Source of the DNA: Sordariomycetes sp. S80-01Y | Lineage: Eukaryota > Ascomycota > Sordariomycetes | Reading direction: 5' to 3' | Assembly (NCBI GenBank): GCA_037042185.1 | Contig: JAXQJY010000033.1 | Coordinates: 3,658,001-3,722,000 of the forward strand | DNA: 64,000 nt | In this document: positions 9,033 through 21,254 of the stretch, in pieces | Layout: every line of letters begins with the position of its first letter | Numbering within the stretch: the first letter of the stretch is position 1 | Notes under the pieces: generated by a model | Told to the model about the DNA's origin: nothing | Databases searched by the model: none | Seen by the model: only the letters and a program-made list of their open reading frames with translations | Translations under genes and position numbers: made by a program

Positions 9033-11918
9033 TCAGTCAAGTGGTAGCACGGTGAAGGGACCTGTAGTGTTCCAGATATCCCAGCCACCCGAAACAGAGG
9101 GATCTGCAAAAGGACGAAGTGCAGCTATTCTGAACCTGTAATGGAAAGTCAGTGGAAGTCAGACTTCACGTGAGGCAGCGAGACATACTGATAGTCTCCA
9201 GGTGTTATCCGAGAGCCGTTTGCAAGCTCGCCGAACCACGAGTACGAGACGGCTGGACCGTGAGGTACGGCATATTCCGGGAATTTCACCACATCATTCT
9301 CGTCGTCCACGCTAGGATCGAAAACGCCTCTGTCGGACAACCTCCAATACGTCGCTGAGCCCAAGTAGCCTTCCTCGCCGATCTTGGGAGGATAGGTCCA
9401 TTGGGATTCGTCCCAGGACTCCTCGAAAATCTAAACGTAGTGTCAGAGACAAGACGCAACAGTGCAGAAGTATTCTGAGATCACGACTTACATCCCACCG
9501 TAGCTCTGCGGCGCCCCAAACCAGCCCAGCCTGGAGCGAGGGGTATGAGCTACCTGCCCTCGTCAAGTTGAATGTAAAGCTTGAAATCTCATCAGCACTA
9601 AGAGGGACAGTGTGTCAAACCGAGACTCACTTTGCATTGCCACTGGGTCGGAAATTGCCAATCGTGATCCATGGATAGCCAACAGCGGTGTCGAACGTGG
9701 TCGTGACAGATTCCCTAATATCGCTAGCCACGCCTGCAGTAGAAACGTTAGTAAATTAAAAGACTCCCAAGTTCTAGTGACATACCAAAATAAGGAATGG
9801 CAAGGTCATCGCCGTTGTCTCCTTGGATCAGGATACGTCCACTGTAGACGGGCAAGGTATCAGGGTCAAGTCCGGAGGGGACTTCGAAAGTGAAGCTGGT
9901 GCTCAATGTCAGCGAAAGCCGTCACAGTAGTGGAATAAGTGCTTCTCTCTCACCTGGCCTTCTTTGACTTTCCTGGTTCCACAGTGAATTCCCCCTCTGG
10001 GAAGGAAACGTCGGGAATCATCTTTACCGGTTTCAAATCGAAATAATAAGGTGTGCGAGAGTTTAAACCCGATGGCTCCTCGCCCTCAGGGACCGGTATC
10101 CATGCTTCGAATCCACCCGCATCTTGCAGCGTGAAGTTGTAAGTGACTGGCTTGGAGCCTTGGTTCTTGACTTCGACGAAGTGTGTGCCCACGAAGTTAG
10201 CAGTGTCGTTGAGCATGAATTTACGACCGTCGAAGCTGACCTCGGTCTTGGTATCGAGGATTTTCCTGGCGTCAATGAATCCTGCACCAACCTGCGGAGT
10301 CGGAGCCCAGAATCCAAAGTCCTTTTCTGAGGTGACATGATCGGCCCAAGGCATGGAGTGAGCTGTAGACATAGCCCGAGCTATCAGGCGCTTCGCCCAC
10401 GCTGGATCGCCCTCATGCGCCGAGCGCCCTCCGTGCTTCCCGACGTAGAGGGCGAGCACACCGGCAACGTACGGAGTCGCCATGCTGGTGCCGGTGAGCT
10501 CTTTGTAGTCGTCCGTAGGATAAGTGCTAAGGATCTTGGAGCCTGGGGCAACAATGTCAGGCTTCAGGACCATGTCGTAGGTTGCACCCCAAGAAGAGTA
10601 CCGAGCTGGACGTGCCGTCACACCCGTCTCATATCCAGGATAATGATGACCGTCCTCTGTGTATGAGAAGTTCCCAAGCTCAGCAGCGCCAACAGTGAGG
10701 ACGTGGGCACCGGAGGCGCCATTGCTAGCAGCGAAAGGGCCATTTTCTCCATCGTTGCCCGCGGCAAAAGTGACAACAACACCTTGATCGACTATGCGAG
10801 AAGCGACAATGGCCAGAGCGTTGAATGTGAAGCCACCAAGCTCTCCTACGCTCGCAGTTATAATGTCTGCCTGAGTATACAAATTCTCGTTAGCCTGGCC
10901 CTGGTGTATAAGAACGCACTCTCATGCTTCTATAACCCGAAGCGACGGAACGGAATGCAGCTCAGACGTAACGTACCTTGCTCTCAAAAGCTCTCAGGAA
11001 GCCGTCAATGACAGTCTCCTCGTCGGAGTATCCGCTATCGCTGAGCACGCGATAAGCAAGGAGCTTCGCTTCGGGTGCCACGCCAAGAATTCTTTATGTA
11101 TGATTAGCCAAGTTCATAGCAGCCACAGTTCGTAGGGAGCAGTGGTACCGCACCTGTCGCTCTTCCCGGCAATGATTCCCGCCACGTGAGTACCATGACC
11201 GAAGCCGTCCATAGGATCCTGATCTGGATCTTTGGGAGCATCTGGCCATTCTGTGAAAGGAATGTTAGAAAAGTAGAAAGTGCGGCGGTTCAGAAACTCG
11301 TATCACCTTGACCGATTAAGTCATAGCCACCAACGACAGTATGATCAGGACCAATACCTCCCCCAAGCTGAGAAACGGCGAGTAAGCGTTTGGTCCAAGA
11401 ATTAAATAGCTCCCCGGCATTGAACATACAGCAGGATGGGTGTACTGGATACCACTGTCAATGACAGCAACGAGGGCACCCTCTCCAAAATACCCCTTCT
11501 GGTGCATCTCGTTCACGCCGGTCAGTTCGTGGAGGTGGCGACTCGCTTCGGGTGTATCACTGGCGTTAGAGCGAGATTCTATGTTGGACGAAACCATTCG
11601 AACAGGCTTGGAGTCGTAGACGCCAGCCACATCCTGATCGAAATTATCGATCAAATTGCGCAGAGCTTCTTCGTCGCAAGCCACGGAGCAGCGCAAGCTT
11701 AGTCCGGGGAACACATCCGAATTGAAAACACGGTTGACCTCAAGCCCCTGTACTGCATCGATCTTAGACCGGAAGGCGTCCGCCAAACTCTTTGACTTGA
11801 GCTCTAGAATGATTCGCTTCGCGTCCGCATTCTGGGACGTAGAGGGGCTATCGGCCGCTGCGACGCCGCTCGCGCAAGCAAGCAAGACGCTCAGCAGTTT
11901 CGGGAAGATGAAACGCAT
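9033..11918 (-). CDS. secreted subtilisin-like serine protease (S8, Vpr/C5a-peptidase type)
   Basis: Ten exons, all phase-consistent: 11918-11430, 11367-11307, 11250-11154, 11091-10977, 10870-9954, 9895-9786, 9733-9631, 9597-9492, 9430-9189, 9135-9033, giving 780 residues. A signal peptide (about 1-21) and an inhibitor-like propeptide (about 35-105) precede the catalytic domain. The catalytic Asp is D154 in VIDSG, His is H202 in GHGTHVAG, the oxyanion Asn is N293 in AAGND, and Ser is S383 in GTSMATP, so all are intact. A long beta-rich C-terminal half follows, as in large extracellular subtilases with Fn3-like domains. It likely degrades extracellular protein. The family is certain; the substrate is unknown. 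The last exon uses acceptor TTACAG and ends in LPLD-stop. Confidence 0.93.
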
Positions 11919-14264
11919 AGTAGGCTCGTGAAATAAGACATATGCCTAAGTTGCTCGTACAATATGGCAATGTTCAAGAGCAGTTACATCTTACATGTAT
12001 ATACATTTGACTGCCGGCACGCCAAGCCTCGTGTTAAACAAAGGTCCTAATACCTCGTATTTTTGGCGCGCGAAGAAGCCTTAGCCTTGACCCCTGCCTA
12101 GAAAGACTTGGCAGTTCCGCAATCAGATAATACGGGGTTCAAAGTGTGGCATACGGATTGCAGAGGCATTTGCAGAACTATTGATACCAATAATCTCTTG
12201 CTCCGCATACGTCCGTGATTGCGCCAATACCACACGCCAATTTATCGGTCCGGGCAACTTCGGTGGAGGCTTTGCTTAACGTATTTTCTCACGGGAATCA
12301 AGTTAATATTAGAAGTGCAAATTATGAAGCTTCTAGGCGACATCCAACACACGTAGCCCGAAAGGCGCGCACATTCAGGATACTTCATTTCCGCAGTTCG
12401 ATAGCTTCCTCTTCGCTCCTTTTGTCCACACAGAGTGGCTCTCAGTCTATTTATCCGTACTTAGTGTGGTGTAGAGTGGGCCTTTTCCGGGGAGATCCCT
12501 GCTGGCGCCATGGGCAGGAAATGACCCGGGGTTCCTCAACTTATCTATACGATGGTACTCCCTTGGCTGACGTACAGTAACTGCCTCTGCACCAAGATTA
12601 ATACGTACTGGCCTAGTCCCCAGAAATCTCCTCGACCGCGAATCAGTGGTCAAGGAAGCGATACTTGTGCCCCCATGATGTGGTTTCTTTCTTATCTAAA
12701 CAGCTGTTTGAGAAGATCGGCCTCGTACCCTATTTGGCTAAGAGATTGCCTGTCGAGGCGGAACGTGACATTTGTAGTTGAGCCTCAGACCAGCAGGTGG
12801 TCCAATATTCTAAGCTGTTAGTTCATGAAGCGAGATAAGGTAGGGGAAAGTCGAGTTCATCATGCAGACCAGATAACGGACGCTAGGCTAAAAGATAAAC
12901 CTAAGAAGAAGAGGAAGCGGAAAAGCGGGTTGGATTTGTGCGCTTACAACTTAGGCGCTAACGTATCCGTTTGATACCTCAGCTCCGCTCAAAGCTTGGG
13001 TTACTCGTGCCGAAACCATTCCTCTTTCCCGACAGCCTGCCATTCACGGGTAACCTAGCTATTACTAGTCCTAGTCTAGTATTTGGAGACAGATGAGAGA
13101 AACTCATGAGCCTTCAATGCAGGGCATGTACTTGACCAAACGAGTCGTGTCGCCGGTTGCACCAAGCTAGCTATTCGTGTAGCTCTCATCACCCCATCCA
13201 TACTACCTCACCCTTCTTCCTATCCACTTTTCGCAGCGAGTGTTCCCAAAAGAAACGTGGGTGGTAGGATGCGCTTGGTATGTCACGTCCCGTTGCACAA
13301 TGACGGACTCCATTGTCAGCATATTAATACACTCACTCATGCAAACCCACCATCCAAAAATATCAATTACCGCTCGCTCCAACCTGCCCCGACTGAGTAG
13401 TCTCTTGCTTTCTCATTTCTTCGAATTTGAAGAACTGCTCGAGCGCTGTGTCATATTTAGCATACGTGACAAATTCATCTTCTGGAGCAACTCACACGTT
13501 CTTACGACATGGACAAATTGAGGACGGGCTTTCCGCCAATGACACTGCCACTTTGTAGCCTCGAGCCTTTGCGTAAAATCTATCTCGAGAATTCCTCTCG
13601 TCCCATCCGCTCGCGCGTCTCTTTTCCGGGTATAGCGGAGGAAGTCCTTGCGATGGATCTTTGTCGCAGATTGTACATATAGACCATCCGGCTCAGAAAG
13701 TAGAGCATTTGAGGGCCCTTCACCAACACCACTCCAAGTCGAGAAATGGGACTCTTCGGAGTGTATACGTCCTGTGCCCTCCTTTATCTGTTCCTGCTTC
13801 CGCAAAGATAGAGATACTACAATATGCTCCCAATCCGCTAGATCAGGCAATGACATGTTCAAAATGAGGGTAATAGCTTGGCATGATTCCGAGCCGGACG
13901 GTTTTACTGGATTCGAGTTCTCTTGACGCGTATTGTTTTGATTCGTTGTTGCCATCACAGCGAGATGAAGTAAATGCAGAGTAGGATGTTACTGCATCCA
14001 AGAATGAACAAGTCTTATGCGCGCTAAGCATTGATTCTGAGCCTATTGATGCGAAGAATGAGTAACGCATGATGGTAGTGAGCATTGTGCAGGATACCAA
14101 CAAGAGTTGGTTAGCTCGACAGTGGGATCTGCTCAGCCTTGCGTGCCCCGCCGAGTGCACGGACCCTCGGCTGGCAAGGCTGCTCTGCTCGCATCACGAC
14201 TTTTCCACCACCAGCTTGGGCAATTCTCAACGCAACAAGGCACCAATCCTCCACGGCCGTCATT
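11919..14264. other. 2.3 kb gap between the protease and RRP43 genes
   Basis: Mostly unremarkable. It holds one doubtful minus-strand ORF (13413-13958, listed separately). The 350 bp nearest RRP43 should carry its promoter. Confidence 0.4.
13413..13958 (-). CDS. doubtful ORF, 181 codons
   Basis: An open frame beginning MMATTNQNNT that matches no family I know. Plus-strand frames over the same bases are about as protein-like (13661-13867, and a short run after 13509), so the coding strand cannot be decided. It may be a decayed gene remnant or chance. Confidence 0.15.
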   Translation of the reverse strand: MMATTNQNNTRQENSNPVKPSGSESCQAITLILNMSLPDLADWEHIVVSLSLRKQEQIKEGTGRIHSEESHFSTWSGVGEGPSNALLSEPDGLYVQSATKIHRKDFLRYTRKRDARADGTRGILEIDFTQRLEATKWQCHWRKARPQFVHVVRTCELLQKMNLSRMLNMTQRSSSSSNSKK

Positions 14265-15272
14265 ATGGCCACAGAAACCGGTCTCTCCCGCGCAACTTTT
14301 GCAAAACTCTCACCTCATCCCTACCTTCTCGCCAACCTTTCCCCCACCGACTCTTCCAAGCCCGCCCTGCGCTCCAACGGCCGCACCCCAAACGAAGTCC
14401 GTCCGCCGACATGCAATCTGTCTTCCCTCTCTCACGCACACGGTAGTGCACTTGTGCGTACGGGGGACACGACTGTCATCTGTGGCGTTCGAGGCGAAAC
14501 AATCCTGACCTCGAACATCCCCAACTTCCGAGCGTCGAACCAAGAGACCGAACTGAAGGACTACGATCTCCTGGTGCCAAACATCGAGCTGGCGACGGGC
14601 AGTGCACCGCAATTCATGCCGGGAGGACCACCGACGACGTTGGCGCAGACTTTGAGCACGCGCATCTTCAGCTTGCTGCATTCTTCAAAGATAATCAACC
14701 CAGAGGATCTAAGGATATGGTACAATAGACCGGGCGAGACGATCCCGATTGACGACGCCGCCATGGAAGAGGATGAGAAGGAACAGGAGGGCGAGAAGGA
14801 GGTAATTGCGTACTGGGTGCTGTACATTGATATCTTCTTCATCTCGTTTGACGGCAACCCGTTTGATGCGGCTTGGGCAGCTACGCTCGCTGCGCTGCGG
14901 GATACGAAGATCCCTCAAGCACGCTACGACCCTGACAGGGAGATGGTGATTTGCTCGAGACCGAGCCCTAAGCCGTTGAGCATCACTGGCAGTCCGATCG
15001 CCTGCACTGCCGCCGTCTTCACCGGCAAGGAAACCGACCGACCGAGCGACGAGGGCAAATTTTGGTTACTGTCCGACCCGGATTCGCTGGAGGAGTCGCT
15101 TTGCGACGAGAGCGTGACGGTGGTCGTGGACTGCTCGGGAGGAGAGACCAAGATCTTGAGCGTCTCGAAGCATGGAGGGACGAACCTGTCGCCCAAGCTG
15201 CTCACATCCACGGATTTTCACGAGTGGACTACACAAAGATGGAAGGGCCTTATGGCAGCGATTACGAGCTAG
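14265..15272 (+). CDS. RRP43: exosome complex subunit Rrp43 (RNase PH fold)
   Basis: Single exon, 335 residues from the ATG at 14265 (MATETGLSRA). The frame is open further upstream to 14139, but the internal ATG gives the usual Rrp43 N-terminus. RNase PH-fold signatures are present: SNGRTPNEVRPP near 42-53, then GSALVRTGDTTVICGVRGE near 65-83, and a central segment with a FDGNPFDA-like motif. Rrp43 (human EXOSC8) is a structural, catalytically inactive member of the six-subunit ring of the RNA exosome, which acts in nuclear and cytoplasmic 3'-5' RNA processing and decay. An acidic insert (about 165-180, EEDEKEQEGEKE) splits the domain. Rrp42 and Rrp45 are less likely alternatives. Confidence 0.88.
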   Translation: MATETGLSRATFAKLSPHPYLLANLSPTDSSKPALRSNGRTPNEVRPPTCNLSSLSHAHGSALVRTGDTTVICGVRGETILTSNIPNFRASNQETELKDYDLLVPNIELATGSAPQFMPGGPPTTLAQTLSTRIFSLLHSSKIINPEDLRIWYNRPGETIPIDDAAMEEDEKEQEGEKEVIAYWVLYIDIFFISFDGNPFDAAWAATLAALRDTKIPQARYDPDREMVICSRPSPKPLSITGSPIACTAAVFTGKETDRPSDEGKFWLLSDPDSLEESLCDESVTVVVDCSGGETKILSVSKHGGTNLSPKLLTSTDFHEWTTQRWKGLMAAITS

Positions 15273-15747
15273 TGCTAGCAAAAACACGAAATGCAATGAT
15301 ACCCATGACATCTTCTGTAAGCACCGGTAGATAAAAAGCTACGTCGGACACCAACGGACGAGGCAGGGAATAGAAATGTGTCAACCATTCGAGCCACCCT
15401 TTCAGGCTAGGTATATCTAGGGCAGTAGATACCGGCAGACGTGATTCTCATCTCCCGCTCAAAGTTCGACCGTCGGCAATGAAGCCTGGCCGGACTCGTA
15501 GCCTCACTGTTCGAAGGCTACGAGGGTTTGATGAGCGGTGGGTTGAGAAGAGAGAAAGAAGCTCGAGCGAAAATTGAGGTTTAGGTGCGGCAAGATTGGT
15601 GGTCAGTGCTCAGCCAATTGGAGTGGCGAACGACCAAAGTGGGGGTCCGGCGTTCTCCTCCAAAATTCTCCAAACGATCATCGACCTTGTCCTCTCTTTT
15701 CCTCTTCCTTCGTCATCGACCTGAGCGTCTGATCGACAACAGCCACC
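15273..15747. other. intergenic, MRS6 promoter
   Basis: Holds the 3' end of RRP43 and the promoter of the Rab escort gene, whose start has a near-perfect Kozak context (agccaccATGg). No other motif was recognised. Confidence 0.4.
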
Positions 15748-17526
15748 ATGGAATCCCTCACAGACACAAAGTGGGATGTAGTAATCAGCGGCACTGGGCT
15801 TCATCAATCCCTTCTCGCCCTGTAAGCTCTTCCTCTCCCAAGGATTCTCCCCCTCCCCATTCCCTGCACCAAATCCAGCTCTGCACCCTGGCGAAACATC
15901 CTGACTGACCTCAGGCCGCCGCGTTAAGGGCCCTTTCGCGCTCCTCCAAGAAGGTGATTCATCTGGATCCGAACCCTTACTACGGCGGTGCCGAAGCAGC
16001 CTTCAGCCTGCAAGAAGTCGACGAATGGATCGAGAGCAAGAATGAGCCCTTCTACGGCGCGTTTTCCAACGTTGATGTCCATAAAGGGGAAGATGGCAAC
16101 GGGCTAGGTTCCCCAAGGGCGTACAGTCTCGCGCTCGCGCCGCAGGTCATCCACGCCAAGTCCGAGTTGTTAGGTCAGTTGGTCTCCAGCAAGGCCTTTC
16201 GACAGGTCGAATTCCTGGCGGTGGGCAGCTTTTACATCTACCAACCCGCCGAGGGCGAGTCGCAGGCGTCTCTCAGCCGCATTCCAAGCACGCGGGAAGA
16301 TGTCTTCTCCAACGATTCCATCCCAGCCAAGTCGAAGCGATCCTTGATGAAGTTCCTCAAGTTCGTCCTCGACTACTCCTCCGAGGAGAACCAGGCGAAG
16401 TGGGAGGCCAAAGCTTCGGAACCCCTCCGTGACTTCCTGGCTGAGGAGTTCAAACTCGATGAGCGCCTTCAAGCGGACGTCATCACACTCACTCTGAGCT
16501 TCGACAGGAATGTGTCGGTCGCCGACGGCCTCGCTGCCATCAACAGACACATGACGTCCATGGGATTGTTCGGAGCTGGCTTCGCTGCTGTCTATCCCAA
16601 ATGGGGCGGTCTGAGCGAGATAGCCCAAGTGGGTTGTCGAGCGAGCGCCGTTGGAGGAGCGGTGTATATGCTTGGCACCGGCATCAACTTGGTGCGGCAA
16701 GCGGGTGCTGGGACGGAGTTCCCGCTCAATATCTCTCTGTCTAACGACTTGTCCGTCAACGCGAAGACGCTCGTCAAAGGTCTTAACAGTGCCAATGGCG
16801 ACACCAGCTTGGGCAGACTAACCGCGGTGATCGGCTCCGACTTGGCTTCCATGTTCGAATCGACCATCGAAGGGGCACCGCAGCCGGCTGTCTCGGTCGT
16901 TGCATTCCCTGCAGGCTACATCACAACTGATGGGGGCGAGGCTTCACAGCATCCCATTTACGCCATGCTGCACTCCAGCGATACGGGCGAATGCCCTTCC
17001 GGACAATGTGCGTACATACCCTTTTCTTGGCCTTCCTTGCATGATGAACAACCTTTTATTGAATACTTATCTACATTGTCTGAACTACATTGACGACAGA
17101 CACTCTGACAACCTGATGCAAACTCTCGCTCATCATTCCTTACTGCGAACACTTCAAAAGCGGTTGCTAATCTGAATATCAGGTCTCGTCTATCTCAGCA
17201 CCATCTCGACTTCCTCATCGAAGTCCCTCCTCACGAAGGCCCTCTCCTCCCTCCTCTCCGCCATCTCCCCGGACTCGTCGTCACCCATCCTCTACACACT
17301 CTCCTACGATCAAAAGAGCGGAGGTGCAACCACCACGTCCGTAGACGGCAATGTCATCACTTTCCCCAGCGTTCCACTAGATTTAGCTTTCAATGACACC
17401 GTCATGGATCAAGTCAAGACAGCATGGGAAGCCGTGGCGCGCAAGGATACTCAAGGGGATGAGAGTGGGGAGTACATGATCTTTGAGGATCGGGAGGGGC
17501 AAGGTGATGAGGATGTGTATGAGTAA
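15748..17526 (+). CDS. MRS6: Rab escort protein / Rab geranylgeranyltransferase component A
   Basis: Three exons: 15748-15821, 15929-17007, 17183-17526, giving 498 residues. The first junction uses the acceptor TTAAG at 15926-15928, which restores LLALALSRSSKKVIHLD; the more obvious CAG 14 bases earlier runs into a stop. The GDI/REP fold is clear: the dinucleotide-type motif SGTGLHQSLLAL near 14-25, NPYYGGAEAAF near 41-51, and the conserved MYMLGTG-type stretch in the middle. Rab escort proteins present newly made Rab/Ypt GTPases to geranylgeranyltransferase II and deliver them to membranes. MESLTDTKWDVVISGTG matches REP (Mrs6) better than Gdi1, which starts with MDEEYDVIVLGTG. It is essential in yeast and constitutive. 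Confidence 0.9.
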
Positions 17527-17862
17527 TGATTTATATGTAGCAAGTTCAATGATATTCGCCTTTTGAATGTACGTCTGCTTCTGCAGACCCTGAAACCTGG
17601 TGTTCTTTTATTCCGCGCGAGTACGTACCTGGAACTTGCTATTTCGTGTTCACCTTTGATCGTGATGAAGCCCATGCTCTGTCGAAATTAGGAAGCTTCG
17701 CAGCGAAACTTCTCGGATCCCTTTCATTTCAGTCCGTCCTTCGAAATCTCATACGCCAGCACATTTTCCCAGTAAATCAGTGTCCCAAGTGAATGAGTGT
17801 CCTTAGTGGCAGTTCGCCATCGTGTCAACGAGGCAAGGAAGAAATTACTCCCCAGCCTCGAC
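17527..17862. other. convergent 3' ends of MRS6 and REC8
   Basis: A 336 bp tail-to-tail spacer. I see nothing notable. Confidence 0.4.
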
Positions 17863-20039
17863 CTAGAGAGCCTGTTCGACTCCCACCTCGATGTTCCCAA
17901 ACGGTTCCAATCCAACGACCTCCTGCCTGACCCGGACATCGTTTCTCGTCGCCAACGTCAGAACATGCATAAACGCTTGTGCGGCAATTACCTTGCTGTG
18001 CAGCTCCGGAGTGGCCAGTGCCTCGAAATCAACCCAAAGACGACCCTGAACATCGGACTCAGCCGCGGTCGATTTGGCTTGAGCGAGAGCGTAGCTCAGG
18101 AATCTCTGACCAGCGATATCGACATTGTCAGAAGGCTGGGTGTCGTTGCTGAGCTCGACGCCTTCCATTGACTCGGGACCGCCAGCAGGGAATGAGGCGG
18201 CGCCGCCAAAGTCGTCTGAGCCGAAAGGGACATCGCTGTGGCGGCCAATAGAGCCAGCAACACTCCCTCGGCCAACAATGGGACTGGGAGCGGCATAGCC
18301 TGGCTTCTGCGCGCTTCCCCTGACAGAAGAGCCAGGAACGAGAGAGGGGCCGCGGCTCCAAGGCATCATGACCGATGAGTGATGCTCTCCTGTTACGTGC
18401 TGAGCCTCCATTCCCAGCTCCACGTTGCTTTCATCTTCCATAGGAGGAAGCTGTTGATCATCGTCATCTTGATGACGAGCAAGTTCACACTCTTCATCAA
18501 TGCGAGGCCGGACGTTCCGCTGGTTTTCCTAGCCCTCAGCGAAAGCCTCCGAGTGTGCGCGGCGCGCACGTCTGCGCCCAGGTGTGCTAAGCTGTTCATC
18601 TTCAACCTGGCGACCGAGAATGGCGGCTTTGAAGAATTTACCGGAGAAGGCCTCGACGAGAGGATGGGCAGACTCGTCAACGTCTGAGATAGCTGGGGCA
18701 CCAACTTTGGCAACGCCGCCAAGGTAGAGAAATCCAGGCGCATTTTTGCGAGCTTGAGCGGCTGAAGTACCCTTGGCCTGTTTGCACAGTTCTTTCATGC
18801 GCTCAATGTAGTTCACCTGCCAGTCCTTCATGTCCTTGCGCGAGAGCTGAGCGCTAGTGTCTGTCATGGCGTCGATCTTCTTCTGGCGAAGCTTTTGCTT
18901 GAGTTTGGCAGCTTGCGCGTGTGCGGTTGCAAAACGATCGGTTGACTGAGTGGAGGATGATTCGTGCTGAGTGTTTTGGGTGGTTTTCTTGCGCGCTGGG
19001 AAGGCTTCGGCATCAGGAAGGAGCTGCTCATTTGGAACGGCCACGCCCGTTGGATTCCGCTCCTGCGCGACCTGAACTTGGGTACCGTCGTCAAGGAGCT
19101 GTCGCTGAAGGTTTTCAGCGCCCTGATTCTCGTCGTTGATGAAAGATGGCAGCACGGGACTATCATTGTCGTCATTAGCGAGGTTGCCAAATATGTCGAA
19201 GTTGAGAAACCCATGGCCATGGTCGTCCTCCTGAGGTTTTTTTGTAGTGGCAGCATCTAACTCAGCCCGATAACTCGGCTTCCAGCTGGCGGGGCTGTTG
19301 GCCCCTAGTTCAGCACGAAAGTTGATGCTTTCGTTCGAAGAGTCGGGCAGATTAATGCTGATGTTGCCGCGGCCGTTCGAAGAGCTCTGGCTACCCAGAG
19401 GCGTGAGCTGCGAGGCGCTCTTTTGAGACTCCAAGATTCCCCACGCGGGCCCGTCCCAAGTCCCAAGGGACGCGAGGAGGTTAAGACCTGGAAGCTGGGT
19501 CGATGGATCGAAATTTGGATCATCTTGCAACGTGATGTTCTTACGACTATATCCGTCAGCGGACATCCAGGGGAAACACGAAGGTATGTGCCTGACTTTG
19601 TCTTCCCGCCCTCAGGATCGAGATTTGTTTTCTTCATCGTCCGGAAATGAGAAAGCATGGCCACCTGGATGCGTTCAGCATCCGAGAGTACGTAGCTGGT
19701 CTGCTGTTCGAAGATTCGCGAGACGCCATAGAGAAGGTTGCCTTGAAGACGCAGTGCCAGCGGCGCCTCGGGATGGGTGATGCTTTTGCAGGCTCTTGGT
19801 ACGTTTACATCCTTGATAGCCCTCTTGCTGATCTTGCGTTGGGCGCTTTTGCCGGTTGTGGCAATCATCCTGGAACGGGGTCAGATTTGTCCTTGTCCGC
19901 GTGAGAGGCGCTGGGAAAAGCACGTACCAGATTGTGGCCACACCATACTGAGTACTGGCAAGTACTGCGCTATGGTTAGCACACAGGGGATTAATAATCT
20001 CTATACGAATAGAAGCTTACTCTCATGGCTGTAAAACAT
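17863..20039 (-). CDS. REC8: meiotic cohesin kleisin Rec8, interrupted by an in-frame TAG
   Basis: Four exons: 20039-20021 (MFYSHE..), 19964-19928 (..ILASTQYGVATIW), 19869-19597 and 19546-17863. All phases agree and the total is 671 codons. The kleisin N-domain (SKRAIKDVNV, ALRLQGNLLYGVSRIF) and the C-terminal winged helix (VIAAQAFMHVLTLAT, VRVRQE) identify Rec8, not Rad21. Rec8 holds sister chromatids and sister kinetochores together in meiosis and is cut by separase. In exon 4 the frame is broken once: bases 18529-18531 read TAG (codon 449) between SEAFAEG and ENQRNVRPR, with the same frame continuing for 222 more codons. Either this is a real nonsense change, or a 78-base intron with a poor donor (CAG|GTTGAA) ends exactly on that TAG. 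The intron between exons 3 and 4 has an unusual donor, GTCAGG. Confidence 0.85.
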
Positions 20040-21254
20040 GTCTGCGGATCTTGGCTTCTACGCTGGAGCGCACGACTGCACATGGGTATTAATACGGGGG
20101 CAAGGAGGACAAGGGGTTGAAGAGACGTGCCACGGATATTGAGGCCTTTGAAGATATAACTGACACTTGAAACTGGATTATAATAATAAGGGGCGTGAAA
20201 GGGGCCTGGAAGAGGGGGAAACGGTGAGAGCTTCACGCGAGGAAGATGTGATGTGAAGAGGGGTGTAGTAGAGTGCGCGGCGTCGCGTGAGAAGACGTGA
20301 CGTGACGTGACTTCAAGTTGAAAAGCGCTGAAAATCCTGTTCCCGTGGTCAGACGAGACGATTTTGGAAAGAGAGGAGCAATAACGCCGGTCGCTCTTGC
20401 CGTGAGATGGTTGATGCAGGTGGTCACGAGACTGCGGCTTCTGAGGATGCTGCTTCTTTTCAGCTTCAGCTCACTTGGCTTGAAGAACTGTCCAAGCCAT
20501 TCAGTCCACTGCTTATCCAATACATTAGGTACTTAGGACACTTCATCATCTCTGGAACGAGTACATCCGAACATCCGCGTTTGCTAAAAGGGGCTGCAAT
20601 AGGGTCTTTCTGCGACGCTCGTACCTCAATACGCGCGACAACAGGGATTATATGAAGATATAGGGCACACTAAACAAGCTCTGTCTTATGAACACATCCT
20701 CCGTTGCGATTACGGTTGCATCGTGTACAACAACTACGGTGCGAGCTCTTCACGCGGGCAATAGTAAACAGGCGGGGGCCATTGAGACATTGGTGCCGCT
20801 GGACGTTTAATAGGGCACTGCAACTTGTGGAAACATGTCACCTGTTGGTATTTCGCATTCTCGTAGCCCAAACTGCCTTTTCAATGGACATTTGGCGAAA
20901 ATGATAGTGCCTGTGAAGGCTGGTGAGTGAGCGGCGGTGGTGAGCAAGTTCTCGAGATGAGCGGTGTCGCGGATCCCTTGATGGTTCGCTAGTACCCCGC
21001 AGAGAGACTCCATCTGATCGACATTCTGGACATCCTAGATCTTTCACCTTCAAATTGTACGACACTCAGCCTCTCTCGTGGCCTAAGCTTCCTTACGGCT
21101 GTTTGATTCGCTCTGATCGTGGCTGGATGAACTTCACATTGGCCCTCCATCTGTCTCCATTTCATTCTCAACCCAACGTGCAGCCGTCAGCAACACAGCA
21201 TTGAATCGCGGTGTCTTTCACGTTCCAGACCTGCACCGGCATTTGGATTCTGTA
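20040..21254. other. divergent promoter region, REC8 / aminotransferase
   Basis: A 1.2 kb divergent spacer. It has CRE-like repeats near 20294 (listed separately) and otherwise no coding signal. Confidence 0.4.
20294..20312. promoter_or_regulatory. tandem TGACGTGACGTGA-type bZIP/CRE-like sites upstream of REC8
   Basis: Three overlapping GACGTGA units in tandem, about 255-275 bp upstream of the REC8 start codon. TGACGT is the core bound by bZIP factors of the ATF/CREB type in fungi. A role is inferred from position only; a short slippage repeat is the alternative. Confidence 0.3.
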
